From Triangularia verruculosa (taxonomy: Eukaryota > Ascomycota > Sordariomycetes > Sordariales > Podosporaceae), in the NCBI GenBank assembly GCA_033296885.1, contig MU863951.1, forward strand, positions 1 to 64,000: a stretch of DNA of 64,000 bases, read 5' to 3'. A model generated the notes under the pieces. It was not told the origin of the DNA. It was given only the letters and a program-made list of their open reading frames with translations, and did not search any database. The position numbers and the translations under genes were made by a program. Shown here piece by piece: positions 10,918 to 21,996 of the stretch (the stretch's first letter is position 1; the number at the start of each line of letters is the position of its first letter).

Positions 10918-12321
10918 ATGGAGGACGTTTATCAGCACTTTGGAAAGCAGAGTCTTTGGGACAAGTACGATGTTTTCAAATCTCCCAGCTTCGATGTGAC
11001 GGAAATCTGGGTCGACTCGGAGGGCAACAATAAAAGCCTTGTTCAAAACCGAAAGATCTCTTCGCCTGACGTCGACAATTGGCTTGACGAACCCTCGCGT
11101 CAGTCGTTTCCCTCTCTATCTAGCGTCGGCAGCCGTGCGGTCCGCATCGTGTGGGTCGGTCAAGATCCGATAATGGGAGGGGGACGTTCTGCTCCATCCA
11201 CAAGAGTTCTGGAGCATGTTGCGGATTCCTGGGGCCTGAAGCCTGCAATGGACTATGCTCGCAGCTCCTTTGCTGGAGTGTCCGCATGCCCCGGCCGTGA
11301 TGGTTCCTCCGTCTTCACCATCACCTATCATCCCAAGTTGGCAGTGTCGTGGACCCACACCACCAACTCCGCCGGAGGACCTCGAACTCAGGTTATCATT
11401 TTTGCTGAGGGGGAGGAGAGGACCGAGTTGTCCCGTGTTCTCAAGTCAACCTGGGGAGCGACGCTCGCCACCGACACTATGTTCCCAGCTCTCCTTTGCA
11501 GCTTGCTGCTGGCCCACGAGCTAGACAGCACCTTGGACGACATCAAGAAAGTAGTTCGAGAGGTGGAGGCCCGTACGGGGCATCACAGATTCACGAGTCG
11601 AAGGGAAACGCAGCCTGCAGCGGGTGAACTCGGCCAGCTGTCAGCTCAGATGAGTGGGTGCGCGGCCAAGCTTGCCAACGGTACTCGCAAACTGAAGCTG
11701 GTGGAGGAGATCAACCGTCTGATCAGTCAACACACCTCCACCTCTTCAACAACACTACAACACAACCGGCCGCTGCCACCGAAGACAGCATCTTGCCCTT
11801 CCTACCAGTATCAAACCGGGCCAGGTCAAGATGGGACGACATACCTAGCTGCCGCTTCAGTGCCTTGGATTTCGCTGTTGATCCACCGTGCCACTATGCA
11901 ACAGACGGACTTGACATACACCCAATCGCGCATCGATATCCAGATTCGCGCCCTTTTCCACTTGATTGCGCAGCAAGATAACGCCATCGCCTTTGACACA
12001 GCTTCGGCCACTCGAAGCATCGCTGCTTCCAGTCTTCAGGACTCGAGCAGCATGAAGATGTTGGCGTTGGTGGCCATGTTCTTCCTCCCCGGCAGTTTTA
12101 TCGCGGCACTGTTTAGTACCCCGCTCTTCAGGTGGGATGAAGCAGCAGCAGCAGAGTCAAGCAACTCGATGACAGTGGGTACGAGACCGCAATTTGCGCT
12201 CTTCTGGGCAGTCACGGTGCCCATAACCATTGCAGTTTTCATCATGTATGGAGTGTGGATGTGGGTGGTCAAGAAGAAGGACAAGAGGAGAAGAAAGAAG
12301 GGACTGCAGGTTCTCGTGTGA
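10918..12321 (+). CDS. CorA-like fungal membrane protein
   Basis: 467 residues, no intron. The C-terminal part has the two-helix arrangement of CorA metal channels: helix 1 at about residues 380-400 with KMLALVAMFFLPGSF, an extracytoplasmic loop of about 25 residues, and helix 2 at about 426-449, then a strongly basic tail. The long cytosolic N-terminus is typical of the fungal CorA branch; the classic GMN selectivity motif is not present and is replaced by LPGSFIAALF. A serine/threonine-rich stretch near residues 275-300 may be linker. By family it would be a plasma-membrane or vacuolar protein handling magnesium or another divalent cation, but transport is unproven for this branch. Confidence 0.8.
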   Translation: MEDVYQHFGKQSLWDKYDVFKSPSFDVTEIWVDSEGNNKSLVQNRKISSPDVDNWLDEPSRQSFPSLSSVGSRAVRIVWVGQDPIMGGGRSAPSTRVLEHVADSWGLKPAMDYARSSFAGVSACPGRDGSSVFTITYHPKLAVSWTHTTNSAGGPRTQVIIFAEGEERTELSRVLKSTWGATLATDTMFPALLCSLLLAHELDSTLDDIKKVVREVEARTGHHRFTSRRETQPAAGELGQLSAQMSGCAAKLANGTRKLKLVEEINRLISQHTSTSSTTLQHNRPLPPKTASCPSYQYQTGPGQDGTTYLAAASVPWISLLIHRATMQQTDLTYTQSRIDIQIRALFHLIAQQDNAIAFDTASATRSIAASSLQDSSSMKMLALVAMFFLPGSFIAALFSTPLFRWDEAAAAESSNSMTVGTRPQFALFWAVTVPITIAVFIMYGVWMWVVKKKDKRRRKKGLQVLV

Positions 12322-13541
12322 GTGTGACGAACTGCCGGTGGCAGGCGGTGCTGATGGGCTTGCCGGGTCCCGTGTGCCGCCGGAACCGACCTGCATGGCA
12401 ATATTCCCACGTGGGCATCGGGGATAAAGCACATCTAGTGTGCTGTACAAGTGCAGGCAGTATGTATGTAGCCCGTAAGCGGGGACCACCAACAGGGCGA
12501 GCCATTATGGAGACAACCTGCACGGGTCAACAAGGCCAGTTGAAAATATTCACCCTCAAGCCGGGCATGATGCGGAGACACTGGATCAGATCCTATGGAT
12601 GTAGCGGTGAAGAATGAGAGTTCTGTGAAGTTTCCCGGTATAGATGATGGAAGAGAATGGTATGTCACTATGCCGTAACAACCTGCCGTTCCGTTGGAGT
12701 AGCTCGCTTACAGAACGTGGTATATAGATAGAGAACACGCGATACTCAAGTGCCATCGCACTGTTTGACATGTAGCCCCATCACAGCACTGGTCTGACAG
12801 GGAAATTTGACATGCACAGGAAACAATGCCGGGGGTGCCATTGATACCACGCTGAAACCAAATTGAAGAGTGGCATCGAGGTACACTGCGCCCCAATGTG
12901 TCTTTCCAGATTCGTGAGCGACTGCATGAGGCCATGACGCGAGATTGCATGCATCAAGGTCCAGATGTGAGGTCCCCCTCCTCATCACATTACATAGGTC
13001 TATAGGCGCACTATTCTTTCTCGGCTCTGCGGACGCTCGATAGTCGCCGAACAATCCGGATCGCCAGGTCCCACTGAAAGCCGCCATCTCAGGTGGGCGC
13101 CCTCGGTTCCCGGGCCGTAGGGTTGCATCCCCACCCCTTGGCGGTGGCCCCCAGCCCGGAACAAGGTTGGCCGATCTCAGCCTCCCCGGTTGCCATGCCG
13201 AATTCGAGTGGATTCCCGAGTTTTTGACTTGCACTGGGCTCGCTGGTATTGCCGGTTCGGGATGTGCCCGGTGGAGCCTCCTCATGGCGTTTTCCAACAG
13301 CCCCCTCGGAATTGCAAGCCGCAGCTGTTTTTGCTGCTCCTGCTGTTGCTGGATGCGGACTCAATCTTCAGCGGCACCTTGCCTTGCCACTCCCTGCTCG
13401 GGGTGGGGGTGTTGAGGGGGTACAGCACGGGGGGGCGATGGAGGGATGCCAAAACGTGGTATTTATCACCGCATCCTCCTGGTCAACCTTCCTGTCGGTT
13501 CTTCTCTGCATCTCTTACACAAAGAGTCAACAGCAGTCAAG
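12322..13541. other. Intergenic region and promoter of the FAD oxidase
   Basis: 1.2 kb with no convincing gene. Opposing open frames around 12.7-13.3 kb on the minus strand are proline/arginine-rich low-information translations. A TATTTATC word at about 13460 lies some 80 bases before the next ATG and may be its TATA-like element. Confidence 0.5.
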
Positions 13542-15498
13542 ATGGTCCGCCTCCCTTCTGTTGGACTGGCCGTTGCTGCCGCCTCTGGCCTCCTCCAGGC
13601 CGTTACTGCCGCCCCTCAAGCGTCGACAACTTCGTTCCTCGGCGGTCTCTTTGACTTCTTGGACGTTGCCAACCTCACTGTCACGCACCACAACGGCAGA
13701 CTGTATGGCTGCAAGTGCTCGCCCGGTCAGCTCTGCTGGCCTCACCAGGGGAAGTGGAACCAGCTCAACGCCACTGTTGGCGGCAACCTGAAGCTCCATG
13801 TCCCCCCTGCTGCGTCGTGCTACAACACCTTCACTGGTCCCTTGGGCACCGTCAACACTTATGACGCTGCCGCATGCGCTGACGTGCACGCCAACTGGGA
13901 GGATGAGATGTGGACGTGAGTTTGATCCCGTCATGAGACAGTTTTACTTCGAGCTGACATTGCAAAACAGCGTTGAGAAACCGGGGGCTGCTCTTTGGAC
14001 CTACTTCACCAACGAGACGTGTCGTCCCACTCTCAATCCCACCGACACCTGTACTCTGGGTTACTATGGCGTGTATGTCATTACTGCCACCACCCGCAAC
14101 CACATCAAGGCCGGTATCGACTTTGCCCGCCGCAACAACATCCGCCTGGTGATTCGCAACACTGGTCACGACTTCCTTGGTCGCAGCACCGGTGCCGGCT
14201 CCCTCATCATCAACACCCACAACTTCCAGGATGTGCAGTGGATTTCATCTTATGCCGGTCCCGGTTCGTATTCTGGTCATGCCGTGACCATTGCTGCTGG
14301 TGTCCAGGGCCGCTCCATCTTGGAGCAGGGGCATGCTCAGGTCCCTCCCAAGGTGATCGTCACCGGTGAATGCCCAACTGTGGGTATTGCTGGCGGTTTC
14401 ATTCAGGGCGGTGGACACGGTCCCTGGACTACTCTCAAGGGACTCTGTATGTTCCCCCCCCCCCTTCTTGCTATCGTTTGTCGTCGCAAACTAACACCTC
14501 ATGAAGCTGCCGACAACGTTCTTGCTTTCGAGGCCATCACTGCCTCTGGCCACTTTGTCACTGCCAACGAGGCCCAGAATTCAGATCTTTTCTGGGCTCT
14601 CAAGGGCGGCGGCCCTTCTGCTTTTGCCGTCATCCTGTCCGTCACCATGAAGACGTTTGATGATGTCTCGTCTGCCGGCGCCACCTTCTACGTCAACAAC
14701 ACCCACATTGGCTTCGACAACGACGCTTACTGGAACGCCACCAGCATCTTCCACAAGTGGTCCAACCACTTTGTTGACAACGGACTCTATGTCTACTTTG
14801 AGCTCTTACCCTTCACCCTGCGCGCGCAGCCTTTTGTTGCCATCGGCAAGACTGTCGCCGAGCTGGATGCGATTGTTGCTCCCATGCTTGCTGAGCTTAC
14901 TGCCAAAGGAATCCCCTATGAGTGGAACGCCAAGTCCTTCCCGACTTTCTTCGATCTCTATGTCGATCTTTTTGAGCCCGAGGCTGCGGGTGGCTCTGCC
15001 TTGACCGGCGGCTGGCTGTTTGATCACAACGACGTTGCTACCAACAACGACGGCATCATCGAGGCTTTCAAGACCGTCTTCTCCCCGCGTCCCGACATTT
15101 TCTCCTTCATCGTCGGCCACTTGTTCAACCCCGGCCACGGAGCTCCCATCAGCAACAGCGCAACTCACCCTTCGTGGCGCAACGCCACCGACTTTGTCAT
15201 CACCATCCTGCCGGTCCCCCTCGGCGCCAGCAAGGCCGTCAAGGCTGATTACCAGAACGTCTTGACCAACACGATTGACCAGGCCCTTCGTGACGCCTCG
15301 GGATCTGGTGCCACCTATGTCAACGAGGCTGACCCTTACCAGCCCAACTGGCAGGGCCACTTCTGGGGCTCCGAGTACCCCCGTCTTAAGCAAATCCGCA
15401 AGAGGTGGGATCCGTTGGGGGTGTTTTACTCCATCGCCACTCCCGGCACTGAGGACTGGGAGGTCATCCAAGACACAAGACTCTGCAAGAAGCTTTGA
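13542..15498 (+). CDS. Secreted berberine-bridge-type FAD-linked oxidase
   Basis: Flavoprotein oxidase of the BBE/VAO superfamily, 613 residues from exons 13542-13915, 13971-14446, 14507-15498. Residues 1-23 form a signal peptide, so the enzyme is extracellular. The FAD_binding_4 domain shows RNTGHDF with His191 and TGECPTVG with Cys259. Their spacing matches the two residues that covalently hold FAD in bicovalent BBE enzymes, so a bicovalent flavin is likely. The C-terminal BBE segment (W-x-G-H-F-W-G-S near residue 565) is present. Related fungal enzymes oxidise alcohols such as isoamyl alcohol, sugars or secondary-metabolite intermediates; substrate cannot be read from sequence. Intron 2 is 60 bases, in frame, and contains a C11 run at 14454-14464. 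An MFS transporter follows 540 bases downstream. Confidence 0.9.
14454..14464 (+). repeat. Poly-C tract in an intron
   Basis: Eleven consecutive C residues starting 7 bases after the start of intron 2 of the FAD oxidase gene. Length-variable tracts of this kind are prone to slippage and sequencing error, but being intronic it does not affect the frame. Confidence 0.85.
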
Positions 15499-16040
15499 GA
15501 GGGAGTGAGGTGTCGAGAGAAGCAATGTACATAATATGTGATGGTGATGGCGTATATGACTGAATCAATAATGATGACGATCTTCAAACGCCCCTTTTTC
15601 TCTGCTCGGGCTGTCTTGTGTATCTGTCTCGGATGATGTTAACTCCGCCGCATTCTACTGGCTCGCGGTACAAACCCTTTGAGCATCCCCAGCCCCCTGA
15701 TTTCGGGTTTGGAAGTCTCAGAGAAGAGAAGGCAAACAAAAAGAGTTGAATCCCCTCCAGCCGGACCAGCCGAATCTTCGTCTCTCCACCCGAGTGTTGG
15801 CGAACCCCACAGGCTATCCACCGTTTCCCGCCGCAAGGTAGCCCTTGCGTCGATAACGAACCATTCCAACCGCAGCGAGGGAACCCTTCACCGAATTCAT
15901 CAACGGCATTTTCCCGGCACCCGCCTGTCGGTCCCGTGCGTTTTGAACATCCGCACGTGATTTTGCGGCTCAAGATTAACGAGACTTTTCCGTCTTGGCG
16001 ATTGACCGCCAGCCAGAGAAACCTTTTCCCCGGATGCGCC
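15499..16040. other. Intergenic region
   Basis: 542 bases between the oxidase and the next transporter, holding the 3' end of the first and promoter of the second. No gene seen. Confidence 0.5.
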
Positions 16041-18100
16041 ATGGCTCACACCAAAGCTGATGAGAGAACGCCCCTATTGCCGTCCATTGACAGTCTTCGG
16101 GGTGCTTCTCCTCTGAATGCGTTGCCTGGCAGCCATGAAGTCCCGAGCCGGCAGGGTGATGCCGATGATGTCATCCACTCCAAAAAGGATCACATCCCAT
16201 CAAAACGGACATGGGCCTCCCTCACATTCTCAAACGAGAAGCGCATTCTTCTTGCCGGATTTCTCATAACTCTATCCTTCAGCTTCACCCAAGTCCCGTG
16301 AGTTTCCTTTCCCACCAATATAGCTTTGATCGTCAAAGGCACATGAAGCTGAGAAGGCGAAAACAGCATTCTCTATGCCTTCCATCTCATGCAATGCGAC
16401 CACTACTACTCTACGCATCCGCCATACACAGGCCCTGGTGACCGCTGCAGCCTAGATGAGATAGCAGCCGGCATGGCCACACAGTTTTCCATCTTGGCCA
16501 TGTCGACAACATTCTGTGGGACCATCAACTTGTTTGTCGCGGGCTGGACGGCCAAAAGGATTGGTCCCAAGTACGCCTTGATGATACAGACCCTTGTCCC
16601 TGGCATCCGGGTGTCAATGCAGATTTTGGGACTCGTGGCTGGAGGGGCAGAGGGAATGTTGATTATCCAGTGTACGCAGGCCATCACGGTCATTGGCGGG
16701 CCTGTTGGCTATCTCTTGATTGTGAACATCATTGCGGGCGAGGTGGTGTCCCCATTGAGAAGAACGGCCGTGTTTGGAATGCTACAGGGCTGCATCATGC
16801 TTGGACAGGGGCTGGGTTACTTGAGTGAGTCGCTTCGCCCGCTACAGTATTCTTCCCGGTGCCGTGCTAACTTGTGGGACTCAGCTGGCGGGATGATGGG
16901 GGATACTTGGGGGATTCGACGGCCCTTCGAAGTAGCCTTTGGTGCCTTTCTCTTGTCAGCACTGTACATTGCTACTGTGGTGCCATGCATCGATGCAACC
17001 GCCATCAATAATGGCAAGAAGGGCCACGGCCACGGCATCTCGCAGCTCTTTGCGCCTCTGAAAGTGTTATTGCCTCAACGAGTGTTGTCTCGGAATGGGA
17101 CTGTGAGAAAACACTATGGGCTGTTGGTTCTCTGTGCCGGCATCTTTCTCGGCGTGGTATGACTTCCCTTCCAAGATGGAACCGTGTCCGTATGCTTGAG
17201 GCTGACAAGTACTGCTACACCACAGTTGGCAACAGGTTATGCACCGCTGCTCATTCAATTCTATGCCACGGCCAAGTTTGATTTCAGACAGACTGAAAAC
17301 GGCCAGCTGACTTCTGGTTTTGCTTTTATGCGCGGCATGTTCTTGATGTTTGCGTTTCCGCGTATCATTAATGGAGGACGGTCTTGGTACATGGCACGGC
17401 ATCCAGAGGTGCAGCATGACCACAGCAATGAAGAGACGTCGCGATCCCCGCACCTGGCAACCAATCCAGAAGACTTTGAGGCACCCGTCGGATCGCTTGC
17501 CGCGGAGCAGCCGGTGGAAGCAGAGCCCGTCAAGGAGGATGAAGGAACCGAATTTGACTTGTACTTCTTGCGAATGAGTCTCGTGGTGGATGGTATCTTG
17601 ACCATGTGTACGGCGCTCGCGACCAAGAGCTGGCACATCTATCTCGGTAAGCAACAGGAAATCTCTCAAGCTCATGAAGTTCCAAAATACTCACCGGTCA
17701 CGTATACAACAGCTGCCCTTTTGCTTCCTCTGGCGTCTGGCTCGGCACCGGCAGCCAAGGGAGTCATGACAGAAATGTGTTCGCCATCTCAGCGAGCAGA
17801 CGCGTTGAATGCTCTGGGTCTCGTGGAAAACATCGCTCTCCTGGCAACGCAGGGCTTGTTTGGCTTTGTGTTTGCTGCGCTGGCCGAGATCGGGCAGCCA
17901 CATTTGACTTTCATTGTGAATGCTGTGAGTTTGTCGATCCAAGTGGGGGTTCTGACCGAAAGACTGATGGGGACTAGACGATCGCGATCCTTGCGTATTT
18001 CGTGCTGCTCTTCTCCCGCTTCCCACCGGAGGGGAGCAGGATTATCGAAGAGGACGCCGACGAAAATGAAGCTCGTAGGGCTGAAGGGGGGTGTCCATAG
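16041..18100 (+). CDS. Major facilitator superfamily transporter, five introns
   Basis: Polytopic membrane transporter, 580 residues from exons 16041-16297, 16367-16824, 16885-17156, 17226-17646, 17713-17924 and 17978-18100. The cytosolic N-terminus carries DERTPLLP, a dileucine-like sorting motif typical of fungal MFS proteins. Helical segments include NLFVAGWTAKRIGPKYAL, which matches the loop 2-3 signature. A charged central loop of about 90 residues (near 380-440) separates the two halves. The short last exon provides the final helix and an acidic tail ending in GGCP. Introns 2 and 4 are in frame. It resembles the fungal group distantly similar to proton-coupled folate/tetracycline carriers; substrate unknown. 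Its position next to a secreted oxidase may be chance. Confidence 0.85.
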
Positions 18101-18415
18101 CTGGTGTGGTTGCTACCCCGCATTTCAGCTCTTGCTTGGCTGGAGAGCCGTCCTCAATTTGTAATTTGTGGAGCTAGTGTGCGGGTGCCATGCAGGTGAC
18201 ATCAGATGGCAGTTGCGTGCCTGCAGCTTCCACCATAGAGCAACAACCCACTCCCGCCATCTCCAATGTTCAGCTTTCTTCGGCGAGTCAAGCCGGGCGC
18301 GGAAAACCGTCCTCACTCTCATTTTATCTGCTTCACCTCCTTTCTGGGCCACCCTCGAACCCGTGTTTCTTTCTCTTCCACAATCCACCAGCACCACAAC
18401 ATCACAACAGCCACC

Positions 18416-20746
18416 ATGACAGCCAGCACCGATAACCCACCGCAAGAAAACAATTGGTTTCTCCAGTCCAAGTGTCCCGTCTTGCTTCCCCAGCTCGATG
18501 CCCTCCGATTGTCGCAGGAAGAATTTGTGGCCTACCTCAAGGAGACCCTGAAGCGAGACACCAAGCCTGTTGGCGTCAAGCTCGAAGCCAAAGTCGACGT
18601 CAAGGATGAAAGCCATCCAGCTGCCACAGCCCCCTCTTCTGGAAGCGCCTTCATGGATGGCCTGTTATCCCATAAAGGCCTCCGCGACTTCCATCTCGGC
18701 GACGACAAAATGCTCACCGAGAACGGCGATGTCACCTTCGCGTCATCAAAAAATGTTCTTGTCGATCTCTTTACCGAGCTCGAGGAAGTCATCGACAGCA
18801 AGCGCCTGGACCAAATTCTCACTGCTGCCTGGAAGGAAGACCCTCTCATCACCCTCAAGATCATCTTCAATGCCCGGTCAATCCATCTTGGCAAGAGCTC
18901 GCGCATTTCCTTCTACCGATGCGCCGGATGGCTGGCTGAGCACCACCCCCTGACTCTGGTCAGCAACATCCACTTGCTCAGCAGCCCGGTGATTCCAAAG
19001 CCCACGTCCGTCAAGAAAGAGAAGGGCGACGAGGATGCAGATGATGATCTTGTCATGGTGGAGGCCGAGATGGCCGAAGACGACGCCCTCAGCCTCGACG
19101 TCGTCACCGGACTGTCTCACGGCTACTGGAAGGATCTGTTGAATATCCTCGCTCTTGCCGCAAACAGCAAGCTTGATGTTCACGCCAGCCCGAGAGATAT
19201 TCTCAACGTTAAATGTGAGGCCAAGCCATCCGTGCGCTACGACCAGGAGAAGGCCAAGGAGAAGCGTGCAGAAACTCGCATCGCTCGCCATGAACAAGTC
19301 ATCAAGCTCTTGGAGTCCAATGCCACCTATCGCGCTCTCCACCTAACTGTCTCACGTCTCTTTGCCGGACAGCTCAAGAAGGACATCACTCTCCTGAGAG
19401 ACGGAGACGGCAATGCCAAAAAGCAGATCTCGCTATGCGGCAAATGGGCACCATCAACCGACCGCTTCCACGACAAGCACACGTTCGCCGTCTCGACCAT
19501 CGCTGAGCTGATGTATCCTTCCCCCATGTTCAGCGCCGCCATCGCTAGCGACCGTGAGGTTTACCTCCGTCATGCACGCGAGACCTATCGAAAGGACGTC
19601 TCTGCTCTCCGCAAGCATCTGGACATTGTTGAGCGCAACCTGTCGGCCAACACCCTCGACAAGATCAAGTACGAGCGCGTCCCCTCTGTTGCCATGAATA
19701 ATTACACCCCGATCTTCGCCTCCAAGGACGAGGAGCGGTTCATGAAGTACCTCGACAACGTCAGCGCTGGCAAAACCCAGATCAGCGGCGCCACTCTTCT
19801 GCCCAGCACCTTGATCAAGGCCGTCCGAGAGACACACGGTCGCAGGAAATTGGGAATTGATGAGTTACCCAAGAAGAAGCGGACCTTCAAGGAAATGAAG
19901 TCTGATGTGGTCAGTGCCGCCACGTCCAAAGTGGTTGACGGCCAGTGGAAGACACTCGTTCAGCGCATCAAAGACTCTGGCACCCTTGAATCCAGCATGG
20001 CCGTGTGCGACGTCTCTGGGAGCATGATGGAGCCTGTCTTTCGCGACGGTACAAACCCGATGGACAGTGCCATTGGCCTTTCTCTTTTGGTGGCCGAAGT
20101 CACACAGCCTCCGTTCGGTGGAGCTTTCATCACCTTCTCCACAAATCCAAAGGTGGAGAAAGTTGACCTGAGCAAGGGACTAGCCGAAAAGTACGAGCAA
20201 ATGGTGAGCGCTGAATGGGGCGGCAGCACCGACTTTTGCGCTGTCTTCAGCCGGCTGATTCTGCCCATGGCTATCGAGAATGCTATTAAACCCGAGCACA
20301 TGGTCAAGCGAGTGTTTGTCTTCAGTGACATGCACTTCAACTCGGCACAGTATGGGAGTGACCAATGGTCTTCGAGTTTCGAACGGATCCAACAAGACTT
20401 TAAGGAGGCGGGGTACGAAATGCCCGAGCTGGTGTTTTGGAACCTCGCTGGAGGTCGCCAGGGATATGACTACTCATACGATATTGCCCCCAAGCCCGTG
20501 GCAGCTGATCAGGTGGGCACGGCTCTCGTGAGCGGTTACTCGCAGGGCATGCTCAAGGTTTTCCTAGGCGGTGCTGGCTTTGATGAGCTCAAGGAGGAGG
20601 AGGAGGACGAGATGGCGGTGGTTGTGACCAAGGACGGGGATGAGATTACAACTGCGCCTGAGGTGAAGCGTGGAAAAGACCCATTTGACAGGGTGAAGCA
20701 GGCCATTTCTCATAAGGCTTACAGTGGGTTGGTTGTGGTGGACTAA
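18416..20746 (+). CDS. DUF2828 protein with C-terminal vWA-like domain
   Basis: Single exon, 776 residues; the ATG at 18416 has the strong context CCACCATGAC and is preferred over an in-frame start 150 bases upstream in a leader-like segment. The N-terminal two thirds match the DUF2828 family of fungi, plants and viruses, helical with an acidic insert near residues 200-225 (KGDEDADDDLVMVEAEMAED is the core). The C-terminal third has a von Willebrand A-like fold with a MIDAS-type DVSGSM starting at Asp532, expected to bind a divalent metal. Function is not established; a link to RNA-binding TROVE/Ro60-type proteins has been suggested for the fold, which I treat as inference. AATAAA at 20817 is a likely polyadenylation signal. 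Confidence 0.88.
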   Translation: MTASTDNPPQENNWFLQSKCPVLLPQLDALRLSQEEFVAYLKETLKRDTKPVGVKLEAKVDVKDESHPAATAPSSGSAFMDGLLSHKGLRDFHLGDDKMLTENGDVTFASSKNVLVDLFTELEEVIDSKRLDQILTAAWKEDPLITLKIIFNARSIHLGKSSRISFYRCAGWLAEHHPLTLVSNIHLLSSPVIPKPTSVKKEKGDEDADDDLVMVEAEMAEDDALSLDVVTGLSHGYWKDLLNILALAANSKLDVHASPRDILNVKCEAKPSVRYDQEKAKEKRAETRIARHEQVIKLLESNATYRALHLTVSRLFAGQLKKDITLLRDGDGNAKKQISLCGKWAPSTDRFHDKHTFAVSTIAELMYPSPMFSAAIASDREVYLRHARETYRKDVSALRKHLDIVERNLSANTLDKIKYERVPSVAMNNYTPIFASKDEERFMKYLDNVSAGKTQISGATLLPSTLIKAVRETHGRRKLGIDELPKKKRTFKEMKSDVVSAATSKVVDGQWKTLVQRIKDSGTLESSMAVCDVSGSMMEPVFRDGTNPMDSAIGLSLLVAEVTQPPFGGAFITFSTNPKVEKVDLSKGLAEKYEQMVSAEWGGSTDFCAVFSRLILPMAIENAIKPEHMVKRVFVFSDMHFNSAQYGSDQWSSSFERIQQDFKEAGYEMPELVFWNLAGGRQGYDYSYDIAPKPVAADQVGTALVSGYSQGMLKVFLGGAGFDELKEEEEDEMAVVVTKDGDEITTAPEVKRGKDPFDRVKQAISHKAYSGLVVVD

Positions 20747-21265
20747 GCTTGTGTCTGGATTTCCTGCGTTGTAAGGTAGTGCAAGCGAGTCCCCTTTAAG
20801 CAAGCATGCATCGGCGAATAAAAGGTTTGAATTGGAATGAGCATACGAGATTCAGGCTTTTGACTGTCGTTCTGTGGCCTGCCCCTGATTCGCAGTGGTG
20901 AATGTCCAGACGCTGCCGATAATCATTTTGATTGCCGGGGTCGTATTCACCTTGGCGAGTCGGGTAAAGCGGCTGATGACAGCTACCCGCGATATCATAG
21001 ATTGCCACCCCATACTTGGCCTGCTACATGCTCGATAGTTTGGAGAACAGTGCGGGGTTCGCTTCCCCTTCTCCCCAGGGGCTTTATATGTCTATATTGG
21101 CTAATGAGTAACACGCAGTTTGTGGTGACGTAGATGCGAGACAGAGAGATATAAGAGTTGGAGAAGGTCCTTTACATGAGACATCGAAGAGCAGATGTCC
21201 AGCTCCGTCTTGCTTTTTGGATAAAAGTTCATTGTTTGGCTGCACACCCACTCTGAAGCATCATC
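20747..21265. other. Intergenic region
   Basis: 3' end of the DUF2828 gene and promoter of the next small secreted protein. AATAAA at 20817-20822 fits a polyadenylation signal. Otherwise nothing recognised. Confidence 0.5.
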
Positions 21266-21996
21266 ATGAGACTCTCTGTCTTCACCGCACTTGCAGCCGT
21301 ACTCCCTACAATTTCGGCAATACCTGCGGCATCTCACCTGGCGTCCCGGCAACAGATCTGCATAGGAGATAGCCAGCCAGGTCTCTGGGTTGTTGAGAAC
21401 CTCGTGGTGGAGTACACTGGGGACGAAGTGCTCCAGCGAGGCAACGCTACATTTACACTGACCAACACCGACACGGAGACAACAGAGACACTGCGTTGTT
21501 CCCTGCGAGCCAATTACATTTGCGAATTTTACGGAATTCCTTCCGATGCGAACCTCGACATCTGGCTCCAGCTCAACCTGAACGTTGCGAGTTTTACCTT
21601 GAACAAGACGTTGCCTGGCTGCTTAGGGCCTGAGTGGGGGTATGTGTCCAGCCGCGATTGGTACCTAGAGAGAGACACTGACATCAAGGTAGCGACGCGT
21701 GGATTGTAGGACAAACCGAGCTTTACCTCGAGTGTCCGCAGGACTGGACCGACAAGATGGTCTGCCAAGACGACGGAATCGAGGGTGTTGCAGACGGGAA
21801 TGTCGTGTTGCCTGAAGGCTGGCCGGATGGTGAGCAACCCGAGAGACGGGAGGTGATGACCGAAAAGGTCCAGGATATTCCAGCGCAGGTGGTTCGAAGG
21901 AAGATTTCGGGGGGAGAACAAGCGCAGAGTTATAGTGTTAAGCAAACTGAGCGCAGAAAGACTAGGCCTGTTGAGCCAGTAAATCAGGAGGCATAG
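21266..21996 (+). CDS. Small secreted cysteine-containing protein
   Basis: The first exon opens with a clear signal peptide (about residues 1-19, AVLPTISAIPA) and encodes a beta-rich segment with spaced cysteines and N-glycosylation sequons. Read without splicing it stops at 21709 (147 residues). I prefer a 53-base intron 21689-21741 that joins, in phase 0, an open frame to 21996 beginning DWTDKMVCQDD; this gives 226 residues and ends the domain with a VCQDD motif like the WKC-plus-acidic ends of the units in the protein at 4881. The donor GTAGCG is weak and the tail after the cysteine is charged and low in structure, so the unspliced form remains possible. Function unknown. Confidence 0.6.

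Noticed and set aside
9469..12321. F-box-like and CorA-like frames as one spliced gene
   Set aside because: The first ends with a clear stop, the second has its own ATG with an upstream stop, and no good intron joins them in frame.
14806..15525. Minus-strand open frame of 239 codons over the FAD oxidase
   Set aside because: Exact antisense of a well-supported gene with third-position C bias, which removes stops on the other strand; no domain.
13542..18100. Secondary-metabolite gene cluster
   Set aside because: Oxidase and transporter are present, but no polyketide, peptide or terpene backbone synthase nor pathway regulator is in the window.
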